Below are positions 1 to 8,667 of a stretch of DNA of 16,481 nt, in pieces. The notes under the pieces were generated by a model. The model worked only from the letters and a program-made list of their open reading frames with translations, ran no database searches and was not told the DNA's origin. A program made the translations under genes and the position numbers. Each line of letters begins with the position of its first letter. The first letter of the stretch is position 1. The stretch comes from CAZVAP01 sp964625125 (lineage in GTDB: Bacteria; Patescibacteriota; Gracilibacteria; Absconditabacterales; Absconditicoccaceae): positions 1 through 16,481 of the forward strand of contig CAZVAP010000015.1 in NCBI GenBank assembly GCA_964625125.1, in the 5' to 3' direction.

Positions 1-2
1 TT

Positions 3-269
3 ATAGATGAAAAAAATGTAAAAATTAATGAAGTTGTTAAAAATGATAATTTTGAAAAATTATCTTCTATTTTTAAAGAATTTTTAAATAAAAATCTTGA
101 ATGTTCTGCTTTTAAAAAAATAGAACAAGATATTAAAATTGATTACTCACAAGTTTCAGATTTAGTAGAGAAATCTTATGAATGGGATGAAATTTTAGAT
201 AATTTTATAACTTGAGAAAAAAATATTTTTTCTTCTTTGAAAGAAAAGGTTGTATCATTTTTTAGCTAA
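3..269 (+). CDS. C-terminal end of an unrecognised protein (5' truncated)
   Basis: The reading frame is open from the window's left edge to a TAA at 267-269, giving 88 residues of a C-terminus. One in-frame TGA (glycine) lies at 213-215. The tail is acidic and lysine-rich, apparently helical, with an aromatic patch (YEWDEILDNF) and a final hydrophobic VVSFFS. I see no catalytic motif and do not recognise a family. It converges with murL on the other strand, and the two stop codons overlap by 4 nt. The frame looks real because its codon use matches the neighbouring genes and it stops exactly at the end of murL. A function cannot be given without the upstream part. Confidence 0.7.
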
Positions 270-1465
270 AGGTATTTTTTTATTTCTTTTAAAATAAAGG
301 GTAGTTTTTCGTATTTTTTAATTGCTAGTTTAAATGCTTTTTTACTTTCATTGTAGGTTCATACACATTCAAAGGGTTTTTTGTTTTTTGTTATAAATCA
401 TTTGAAAATTTCTAAAAGCTCTTTTTTTTCAAATAAATTTTCACCAAAAATGTCTACCATTTCTTTAGGCTCTAAATATGCACTTAAAATTAACCAAACA
501 AAAGAGCATTTTTCACAATTACAGCACCATTTTTTTGTGCTTTTTTTTGTTAAACTAAAGTTTTTATTGCAAGATGAAAATGCTTTGTGAAATTTTTTGT
601 ATTTACTAAATTTTTCAGCAATTTCTAGTTCTGTTAAATTTGATAGTAAACTTTTATAATTTATGTTTGTGAAATCCTTGATATAATTTTTAAAATCCTG
701 TTCAAATTCTATGCTTTTGCTATATTGATGGTTTATTTTAAAACCTTTCCATATTAAGTTTTCTTCAGAAGCAGATTTTTCATTTGAAGTAAAAATATTT
801 TTGTATCAGTATAAATAAGCTGTTGCTAAACTTATAAATGAGATAATTCAGGTTATTGGTACATGTCAGTTATAAAATCCGGCTTGGTTATTTAAATAAA
901 ATAAGTTTGAGTCTAAAGTTCTTTTAATTAAGATTGGATTTTTTCATAATATTTTGGCAGTTTCTAATTTAATGTTATCTAATTTTCCTACTACTAGCAA
1001 ATCAAAATTTGTATCTTTTAATAGTTGGGAACTTACTATGCTATCTTTTCATCCTCATCGTAATAATAAACTTTTATTTTCTAATTTTTCTGTAGAAATT
1101 AGGCTAAGAAGTTCTTTTTTTCATAATTTTAAATTTACAACATTTGGATTTATTTTGTTTTTATAAAAAAATTCTCCTAATCAATTTAGGTAAAATTTAT
1201 ACCAAAAATTTAATTGTTTTTCAGTTAAATTAACTGGTAAATTAATATTTGCAAAAGGGTAAAGCTTGTAATAGCTAATTCAGTTTGCAATTAAGATATT
1301 GTAAAATAAAAAATCTAATGTGTTTTTATTAAAATTTTTAATTTTTTCTCATATGTTAAAATCAATTGTTTCTATGAAAAAAACTTTTTTATCAAAATTA
1401 TAGTGTAAATATAGGATGTTATTTCTAAATTCAAAAAAATCTATGTTAAATGATTTAAAAATCAT
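266..1465 (-). CDS. murL: UDP-N-acetyl-alpha-D-muramoyl-L-alanyl-L-glutamate epimerase (MurL)
   Basis: The 399-residue product resembles MurL, which in Xanthomonas epimerises the terminal L-Glu of UDP-MurNAc-L-Ala-L-Glu to D-Glu, acting after a MurD2-type ligase that adds L-Glu. This replaces the usual MurI/MurD route of cytoplasmic peptidoglycan precursor synthesis. Visible family signatures, in order: a PP-loop-like GGGKDS at residues 137-142; NGHVPITG at 199-206; TSNEKSASEEN at 226-236; NHQYSKSIEFE at 245-255; a cysteine cluster WCCNCEKC at 313-320; and PFECVG at 364-369. Length is near that of known members as far as I recall. About 12 of 18 glycines are TGA, including two of the GGG in the nucleotide-binding loop, so a standard-code annotation would shatter the gene. 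It starts at ATG 1465, divergent from the thioesterase gene, and ends in TAG. Family assignment is from recalled motifs, not a search. Confidence 0.88.
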
Positions 1466-1527
1466 TATATTAAATTCTTATGCTTGTAAATAAGTAAAAG
1501 ATAATGTTTATAAGTTAAAAATCAATA

Positions 1528-1824
1528 ATGAATTTTACAACAAATAAGTATGGATATGTTCATTGAGGATATTTATTTTATTTGCTTGATAAAGAAACTC
1601 ATAAATATGCTATTGATAAAATAGGAGAATGTCTAACTGCTAATGTGAATATTTATTATCATAAACCAGTTTTACCTTCTGATGTTGATAACATTAAACT
1701 TGAGTTTAAAGCAATTTTTAAAACTTCAAGTACAATTTTAATACAAACTTCTTTGCTTATAAAAAGTGATTTGCATATTACAGCTATGTTTACATTTGTA
1801 AAAATAAAAAATGACAAAAATTAA
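1528..1824 (+). CDS. short hotdog-fold thioesterase (PaaI/4HBT type)
   Basis: The product is a 98-residue protein with the hallmark of PaaI-like hotdog acyl-CoA thioesterases: N6-x2-G9-x2-H12-G13-G14-x-L-F then D21, where the HGG turn and the downstream acidic residue form the active site in the family. The rest (residues 38-95) fits the alternating strands of a hotdog sheet. Members are usually about 130-140 residues with 40-50 residues before HGG; here only 11 precede it. An in-frame TAA at 1516-1518 rules out an upstream start, so the N-terminal helix and first strand are really missing. One TGA (glycine) forms the first G of HGG. It is the first gene of a run with corA, which starts 14 nt inside its 3' end in another frame. 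The substrate is unknown. Confidence 0.7.
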
Positions 1825-2725
1825 ACAATTAAAACTGGGAAATTTAACTTGGATAGATGCTGTAGATATTTCTCCAGAAGAAAAACTGGAACTTATTAAA
1901 CCTTATAATTTTCATGAGCTGGATGTTGAAGCTATTTTGGAAGAAAATCAGTTTCCAAGGGTTAATGCTTATGATGATTATATTTTTATTATCTTTCATT
2001 TCCCAAAGTATTTAAAAACTACTCAAGCTTATGTAATTAATGAATTCAATATATTTTTGGGAAAAGATTTTTTAATAACTTTTAGAGATTATCCTTCTTC
2101 TCATATTGATAAAATTTTTCAAGCTTATCAAAATAGAAAAATTAAAGAAGATGAAAAAATAAATCCTGGTTATGTGTTATATGAGATTGTTCAAGCAATG
2201 TTAGAAAAAATGTTTAAAGTGATTCATAACTTAAATAAAGACTTAAAACAGCTAGAGAAAGAAATTTTTGATACTGCTACTGCAAGTCAAGCTAAAATTA
2301 TTTTAATTAAAAAAAGAAATATTATCTTGCTTAAGCACATTTTCCAACCTCAAGTTGTTTTGTTAAGGCAATTAGAACATGAAATAAATAAGTTTTTTAA
2401 ATGAGAATATGAATTGTATTTTGAAGATTTGGAAGATAAGATTGATTTTATTATAAATCAATTGTTAATTTTAGAGGAAAGAATTGAGACAATTGAAGAT
2501 GCTTTTAAAAATATTGTTGACTTAAAATTAAATAAACTTATGGCAATTTTGACTATTTTTAGTGCTTTTATGTTACCATTAACTTTAATAACTTCTTTTT
2601 ATGGTATGAACTTATCTACATTGCCTTATGCTAATAAGCCAGTTGTAGTATATTTAATTTTGTTAGCTAATGTAGTTTTAATGTTAATTGGACTATTTTT
2701 CTTAAAAAAGAAAAAGATAATTTAA
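1811..2725 (+). CDS. corA: CorA-family divalent metal (Mg2+/Co2+) transporter
   Basis: The 304-residue product matches the CorA family of pentameric inner-membrane channels that move Mg2+ and other divalent ions. The N-terminal two thirds form a charged cytoplasmic domain ending in a long helix (about residues 125-240). Two membrane segments follow at about 243-263 and 275-297. The first ends in YGMN (G265-M266-N267), the invariant selectivity motif at the pore mouth, and a lysine-rich tail follows the second. One TGA at 2402-2404 (glycine) lies inside the gene and would split it under the standard code. The start ATG overlaps the thioesterase gene by 14 nt and sits in an A-rich run, suggesting translational coupling. 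rimO begins 18 nt after its stop. Loop acidity typical of some CorA proteins is not obvious. Confidence 0.93.
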
Positions 2726-2743
2726 AATTTAAGTAATTTTTAA

Positions 2744-4144
2744 ATGTTTAACTTTTCATTAATCAATTTAGGTTGTACTAAAAATTTAGTAGATAGTCAG
2801 TATCTTATTTGAAAAATTTTGACTTCTAATAATCCCAATGATAAAGTTAATTTTATACCTGACCCATATTCTTCCCAAGTAGAGTATGTGTTTTTGAATA
2901 CTTGTGGTTTTTTGTCATCTTGAAGGCAAGAAATGATGGAAACTTTAAAATCTTTATTAGATGCAGGAAAAAAAATTTATTTGCTTTGATGTGCTGTTCA
3001 ATACTTTAATCTGAAGTCAGAAAAGGATAGGAAGGTTATAGGAGAAAATCAAAAGAAGTCAGAACATATTTTTTTGGATGAATATGAAAAAGAAAAGCAA
3101 TATTTTGAAGAATTTTTAAAAAAGAATGTTTGAAAAGTATTTTTATTATCTTGGGATGATTTAGATTATATCTCTGTGGATAAGTTAAAAAGATGATATT
3201 TTTCTAAAAATTTTGGAGATTTTACTTTTCCAAATTCTATTAGAGCATATACAAATGCTTATTATGGTTATGAATATCTAAAAATTGCTGAAGGTTGTAA
3301 TAATTCTTGTAGCTTTTGTATAATCCCTAAAATTAGGTGAAAACAAAAATCTTTGCCAATAGAAAAAATTTTACAAGAAGCTAAAAATATGGTTAATAAT
3401 TGAGTAAAAGAAATTATTATAATTTCACAAGATACTACAAGATATTGAATTGATTTATATAAACAGCCTAAACTTTTTGATTTATTGGAGCAATTGGATG
3501 AGTTAGATTGAGATTTTGTTTATAGAATTTTATATTTGTATCCTGATATTGTAAGTTTGAAGCATTTAGAAAAGTTTAAAAAGCTTAAAAAATTTTTACC
3601 ATATTTTGATATTCCTTTACAGCATATTAATTCGAATGTTTTAAAGTTAATGTGAAGATTTTATAATACTTCTTATATTTATGATTTTCTGGATTTTATT
3701 AAAGAAAATTTTCCTGAGAGTTTTATTAGAACAAATTTTATTGTTTGATTTCCATGAGAGACTGATGAAGCTTTTAAAGAACTTTTAGATTTTATAGATA
3801 AAGATTATTTTGATAATATTGCTTTATTTGAGTATCATGATGAACCTCTTGCAAAATCTAGTAAACTTCCAAATAAAGTGGATGATCTAGTATTAAAAGA
3901 AAGATTTAAAATTATATCAGATAAAGTTGATAACTTGTTAGATAAAAAAAATGAAGTAAGGAAAAAACAACTTCAAATTGGTTATGTTCAAGATATTTTA
4001 GATACGAAAATAGTTGTAAGACCTTATTTACATTGTCCTGAAATTGATCCAGTAGATGAAATAGATTTTAAAAATGTTAAGTGAGTTTATAATCAAACTG
4101 GAGAAATTGAAATATGAGATTTGATAGAGTATAAAATTGTTTAA
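2744..4144 (+). CDS. rimO: ribosomal protein S12 methylthiotransferase (RimO)
   Basis: This radical SAM enzyme methylthiolates the beta-carbon of a conserved aspartate in ribosomal protein S12. The 466-residue product shows the three family domains. The N-terminal UPF0004 domain opens with INLGCTKNLVDS, diagnostic for RimO over MiaB, with cluster ligands C11, C54 and C83. The radical SAM domain carries C185-x3-C189-x2-C192 and IIPKIRG, then QDTTRYGIDLY, DIPLQHI and FIVGFPGETDE. A TRAM-like beta domain fills about residues 405-466. A linker at about 100-170, between the first two domains, looks somewhat longer and more charged than usual. About 14 glycines are TGA, including both in VGFPG. It lies 18 nt after corA with no terminator between, so it is probably cotranscribed. 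MiaB is unlikely given the opening motif. Confidence 0.93.
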
Positions 4145-4150
4145 AAATGG

Positions 4151-4179
4151 TTGAAATATACTTACAACTTATTTATATT
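4151..4179 (+). promoter_or_regulatory. predicted promoter for valS
   Basis: TTGAAA at 4151-4156 and TATATT at 4174-4179 are separated by 17 nt, a good sigma-70-type arrangement starting just after the rimO stop. A transcript would begin near 4186, leaving a leader of about 25 nt. In such an AT-rich genome chance matches are common, so this is a prediction only. Confidence 0.45.
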
Positions 4180-4195
4180 AAGTAAGAATTTACTT
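4180..4195 (+). other. small hairpin in front of valS
   Basis: Six base pairs (aagtaa at 4180-4185 with ttactt at 4190-4195) enclose the loop gaat and are followed by a short T run. The left arm can also pair through gtaag (4182-4186) with cttac at 4161-4165, so two exclusive pairings exist. It could be a weak terminator for the rimO run or a leader structure for valS. The stem is short and AT-rich, so chance is possible. Confidence 0.3.
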
Positions 4196-4210
4196 TTGTA
4201 ATTAAAATTA

Positions 4211-7200
4211 ATGTCTAATTTTGAGAAAAATTATGATTTTTCACAAGATGATAAAATTTATGTAGAGTGGGAAAAAAATGGATATTTTAAACCAAGATGA
4301 GACGCAAAAAAATGAAAATTTTTTATTCCATTGCCTCCACCTAATGTAACTGGAGTATTGCATATTTGACATGCTCAAATGCTAACTATTGAGGATATTA
4401 TGGTAAGATACAATAGAATGGTTTGAAAAAAAACTTTGTGGATTCCTGGAACTGATCATGCTTGAATTGCTACACAAGTAGTTGTTGAAAGAAAACTAAA
4501 AAAGGAAAAATGATTATCAAGATATGATTTATGAAGAGTAAAATTTTTGGAAGAAGTTTGGAAATTTGTTAAACAATCAAGAGCTACAATAATTTCACAA
4601 GCAAAAAAAATGGGTGCTAGTTTAGATTGGTCAAGAGAGCAGTTTACTTTATCTGAGAGAAATTTTAGAGCAGTTAGGAAAGTATTTAAAAACTTATATG
4701 AAAGATGAAAAATTTACAAAGATTCTTATATGACTAATTGGTGTCCTTCATGTAAAACTGTATTGTCAGATTTAGAAGTTAATATGAAGGAAGAGAAAGG
4801 TAAGCTAGTTTATATAAAATATTTTATCAAGTGAAAAGGTGATTGTATTACAGTTGCTACTACAAGACCTGAAACAATGTTTGCAGATGTTGCAATTGCT
4901 GTAAATCCTAATGATAAAAGATATAAAAAATTTATTTGAAAAAGTGTATTGATTCCTATTGTTAATAGAGAAATACCAGTGATTTGAGATTATGATGTAG
5001 ATATGGAATTTTGAACTTGAGCTTTAAAAATTACTCCAACTCACGATAAAGCTGATTTTGAAATTGCTAAAAGACATAATTTACCTATTCAATATTATGC
5101 TATTGATAAGGATTGAAAACTTACTGATATATGTGGTCCTTTTGCAGGAATGGAAGTAGATAAAGCTATAGATGTAATTTTAGAACATTTAGATAATATT
5201 TGAAATTTAGAAAAAGTTGAAGAATATGTTCATAATGTACCAAAATGTGATAGATGTGGAACATTAGTTCAACCTTTAGTTTCAGAACAATGGTTTGTAG
5301 ATGTTAAGGAAGCAGCTGAAAATTCAATTAAAGCAATTTCTTCAAAAGCTGTAAATGTGGTTCCTGAAAGATTTAATAAAACATTTTATCAGTGGTTAGA
5401 GGATATACAGCCTTGGTGTATATCAAGACAATTATGGTGGTGACATAGAATACCTGTATGGACTTGTGAGAACTGACATACTAATGTATTTGATGAAGAT
5501 TCAGTTTTGGATTTGATTGAAACTAAATCAGCTGAAGCTTTAGATAGTTTTAAAGATGGAAAATATCTAGGAAATAGATGGTTAGATATGATAATTTTTA
5601 ATTTAATTGCTGATAGTAAGCTAGTAAATCCTTTTAATATAGAACAGCTTATAGAAAAATTATATGAAGAAAGTTTTGTAAAATCTCAGTGAAGAGTTTA
5701 TGAAACATATATCAATTCATATAAGTTAAAGGCTAAAGAAATAGGCTATGAAAAGGAAATTGAAGAATTAGAAGAGGTTTTAAAATCTGTTAAATCGTGA
5801 GATGTAGATTTAATTTTAAAAGCAGGTGAAAAATTAGCTTCTTGGCTAGAAAAATCTATTTTCCTATATCCAAATGATGATACATTTATTTTTAAGTTAC
5901 AATGTTCTCATTGTGATTCTACTGAACTTAAACAAGATGAGGATACTTTAGATACTTGGTTTAGTTCTTGATTACGGCCATTTTCAGTTTTAGGTTGGCC
6001 AGAAACTACTGATGATTTAAAGGAATTTTATCCAAATACAGTTTTAGAAACAGGTTATGATATAATTTTCTTTTGGGTAGCTAGAATGATGTTTATGTCT
6101 TATTATATGATGAAGGATAATCCAGTTACTAAAGATAAATGAGAATTTAACTGGAAACCTTTTGAAAATGTATATTTGCATTGATTGGTAAGAGATGAAA
6201 AGTGACAAAAAATGTCAAAATCAAAAGGTAATGTGGTTGATCCATTAGATAAAATTAAAACACATTGAGCTGATGCTTTAAGACTAACTTTGGTGTTGGG
6301 TACAACTCCAGGAAATGATTTAAATTTCTCTGAAGAAAAATTAGATTACAATAAAAGATTTATTAATAAACTATGGAATGCTTCTAGGTTTGTTTATAAA
6401 AAGGCAGAATTAGAAGATACACAAGAAATTAATTATGATGAATTATACAATCTTTTAAAGGAAAATATTAATGAATTAACAAGCTTTGATAAGTGGATTT
6501 TAGCTGGATTGGATAAGTTAATTGACCAAGTAAGTGATTCAATGGAAAAATTTTACTTTTGAGAAGCATTTTTGAATGTTCAAAAATTTGTTTGGAATAA
6601 ATTTTGTGATTGGTATATTGAAATTTCAAAATATGATGATGGCCCATTTACACCAAGTGTGTTGTTATACGCATTAGGGACTATTTATAAATTATTGCAT
6701 CCAGTTATTCCATTTGTTACAGAAAGATTATGGAATAAAATGAAATTTGAATGAGTATTGATGATATCATCTTATCCTAAAAAATTAGGTATTCAAAATG
6801 ATGAAACAATAAATTTACTTGTAGATACTATAGTTTGATTAAGAACATTAAGAAGTAAACATAATATTAAGCCTCATTTGGAATTAGTAGGTTATATTGA
6901 AAATTTTGAAGATAATTTAGGTAAATATAAAGATTTAATAAAAAGAATTGTAAATTTATCTGATATAGTTTCTTCTTGAGAATGAATGGTAACTGATGTT
7001 GTAGGTACAATAAAAATTTGAATTCAACTTCCAGAAGCAGAAATTAATTATGATAAAAAATTGCATGATTTGGAAAATAAATTAGCTGAAGAAGAACAAT
7101 TTTTACAATGATTAAGAAAATTACTTGCTTCTGATTCATTTAAACAAAAAGCTTCTCCTGAAGTTGTAAAGATGAAAGAAAAGAAAAAACAGGAAGTGGA

Positions 7201-7261
7201 AGAAAAAATCTTAAAATTAAAAGAAGAAATTGCATATATTAAATTGAAAATGAAAAAATAA
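4211..7261 (+). CDS. valS: valyl-tRNA synthetase with a large insertion
   Basis: This class I synthetase charges tRNA-Val. The product is 1016 residues, against about 880 in many bacteria. In order: PPPNVTG followed by HIGH (51-54); a zinc-type CPSC; the editing domain, with TTRPETMFADVAIAVNP and TPTHDKADF; CDRC and SEQWFVD; WWGHRIPVW; DTLDTWFSSG; the KMSKS loop (667-671) followed by GNVVDP; the anticodon-binding domain; and a C-terminal coiled coil of about 70 charged residues typical of ValRS. About 130 extra residues (roughly 428-557) lie between the cysteines of two zinc-ribbon halves (C419 and C565). About 30 glycines are TGA, including the one in HIGH. The choice of Val over Ile or Leu rests on the editing motifs, the coiled-coil tail and the HGADALR stretch after KMSKS. 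The gene appears monocistronic: its own promoter and a strong terminator flank it. Confidence 0.97.
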
Positions 7262-7271
7262 TATTAATAAT

Positions 7272-7300
7272 TAGCAGGAAAGTAATCCTGCTTTTTTTTT
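7272..7300 (+). terminator. intrinsic terminator after valS
   Basis: GCAGGA (7274-7279) pairs with TCCTGC (7286-7291) around the loop AAGTAA, with A-T extension on both sides, and nine T follow (7292-7300). This is one of the few GC-containing stems in the window and begins 10 nt after the valS stop. The last two T also form the start of the next -35 element. Confidence 0.9.
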
Positions 7301-7326
7301 GACAAAAAAATATAAAAATTTATTAT
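7299..7326 (+). promoter_or_regulatory. predicted promoter of the pilus-type operon
   Basis: A consensus TTGACA (7299-7304) and TATTAT (7321-7326) are separated by 16 nt. The -35 begins in the T tract of the valS terminator, so this operon is insulated from valS. Transcription would start near 7333, giving a leader of about 27 nt before the ATG at 7360. Confidence 0.65.
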
Positions 7327-7359
7327 TTTATTAGGTTTTAGTTTGTTAAAAAATTATTA

Positions 7360-8643
7360 ATGTCTACTAATGAAAATAATATTAATCAAAATGTTGATTT
7401 GCTAGAGGATTTAATGGATGAGTGAGATGGTATTTGATCTATACAATCTTCTTTTAAAAAAGAAGAAATTACAAAGAAAACTAAGCTTTTATGATATTTA
7501 AATTTATTTTTATTTATTTTATTCATTTTGATATTGGGGGTGTATTATTTTATAGTTTTAACTTTAAAACCTATTGACAGTCTTAATGACTATGAAAGAT
7601 ATTATGTAAATTTTTCTAAAAGTTTGTTAAAATTAGTTTGGAATACATCAGAATTTGATATTAGTTTATCTCCTTCTGTAGCCTCTATTGCTTTGTCTTC
7701 TAAAATTAATACTTTTATAAAATCCCCAAGTGTGATTTTTTATGATAAATTAAATTTTAAAGATGCTTTTGAAAAAGATTCTTATTCAAAAATCTCTTCA
7801 TCTTTTAATACCTATAAAAGATATACTTCTTTATTAGCTAAATATAAGTTTTTTCCTCAAGAATTACAAAATATAGTTCAAGATATAAGGGTATTACCTA
7901 TTCTTACTACTTTAAATTCTATTAAATTATATGTAACTGATTATGTATTAATAAAATCTGATTTATTTTCAGATAAAATCTTTAATTTTGTTTATCCAAG
8001 AAATATTTTTTCTACTAGATATTCTTCTATTCCACAAGATATTTTGTTATCAACTTTAAAAGAAGATATACAATATTTTCAGGATAAATGAGCTTATATT
8101 TATTTAACCACAGTTTATTTTAATTATATGTATAATGATGATGATTTGTCTAAATTATTTTTTAATAAAAGATTTATAGATACCTTTAAAACTAGACTGA
8201 ATTATACATATAAGATTTTACATAGTTTTTTACCTAATGTAGATAAAAATCAATTTATAGGTGATTATGTTAATTTAATTAAAGATGTTTATCAAAGGAC
8301 AATTACTTTGAATAAAGAATTTAAAACAGAACAATTACCTGTAGATGTTAAATTGTTAAGCTATAATCCTAAAACTCAAAAACTTACTTTTTCTATCAAA
8401 GTTATGCTTTCTCCTGAAATGGTTTCCAAAATTGATATAGTTCAATTGTTTTCTGATGTAGTTACTTTACTTAGAGAATCTCGTTTAATTATTGGAAAGG
8501 ATATAGCTTATAATAATTTGAGAATTAAAAAATTAATTAAAAGAGTAGCTGGTTATAAGGTAACTTATTTTACAGCAGAACAAAGATTTCAAACATCTGT
8601 TCAACCTAAAATTGATATAGAAGTAACTGATACTAAATATTAA
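7360..8643 (+). CDS. unrecognised membrane-anchored protein, first gene of the pilus-type operon
   Basis: The 427-residue protein has an acidic N-terminal stretch (1-30), a lysine-rich stretch (33-42), one strongly hydrophobic membrane helix at about 43-68 and then about 360 residues without further membrane segments. Positive charges before the helix suggest the C-terminal part lies outside the cytoplasm. I see no cysteine in it. The middle is rich in Ser, Tyr and Phe. The last 100 residues, with alternating hydrophobics (VDVKLLSYNPKTQKLTFSIK), suggest a strand-rich domain, loosely like the membrane-anchored PilN/PilO proteins of type IV pili. That likeness rests on topology and gene order, not on a recognised motif. 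Only about four TGA codons are present. It is followed after 24 nt by another single-helix protein and then a PilB-type ATPase. Confidence 0.88.
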
Positions 8644-8662
8644 AATTTTACTTTATAAAATT
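8644..8662 (+). other. AT-only hairpin in the intercistronic gap
   Basis: AATTTTA (8644-8650) can pair with TAAAATT (8656-8662) around CTTTA, filling the gap right after the upstream stop and just before the next start. No T tract follows, so it is not a terminator. It might influence translation or RNA processing between the two genes, but the stem is all A-T and could be chance. Confidence 0.25.
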
Positions 8663-8667
8663 ATGTG

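Noticed and set aside
381..1166. Short + strand ORFs at 381-590 and 954-1166
   Set aside because: They lie antisense to murL, which is open over 399 codons on the minus strand with recognisable motifs; their Phe/Lys-rich translations have no features of their own.
1466..1527. Divergent promoters between murL and the thioesterase gene
   Set aside because: TTGTAA at 1484-1489 and TATAAG at 1509-1514 have a 19-nt spacer, and the minus strand shows only weak -10-like strings; too little support in such AT-rich DNA to list as features.
4145..4210. T-box riboswitch upstream of valS
   Set aside because: The gap is only 66 nt and has no specifier loop, T-box sequence or full terminator/antiterminator pair.
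4361..4372. TGA read as tryptophan (code 4, as in Mycoplasma)
   Set aside because: TGA falls at invariant glycines (HIGH, Walker A, DTSG), while conserved tryptophans such as WWGHR and DTWFSSG use TGG.
3878..6754. Apparent broken genes (several short ORFs in one frame) suggesting pseudogenes
   Set aside because: All breaks are TGA in the same frame at glycine positions of RimO and ValS. With TGA as glycine both genes are intact.
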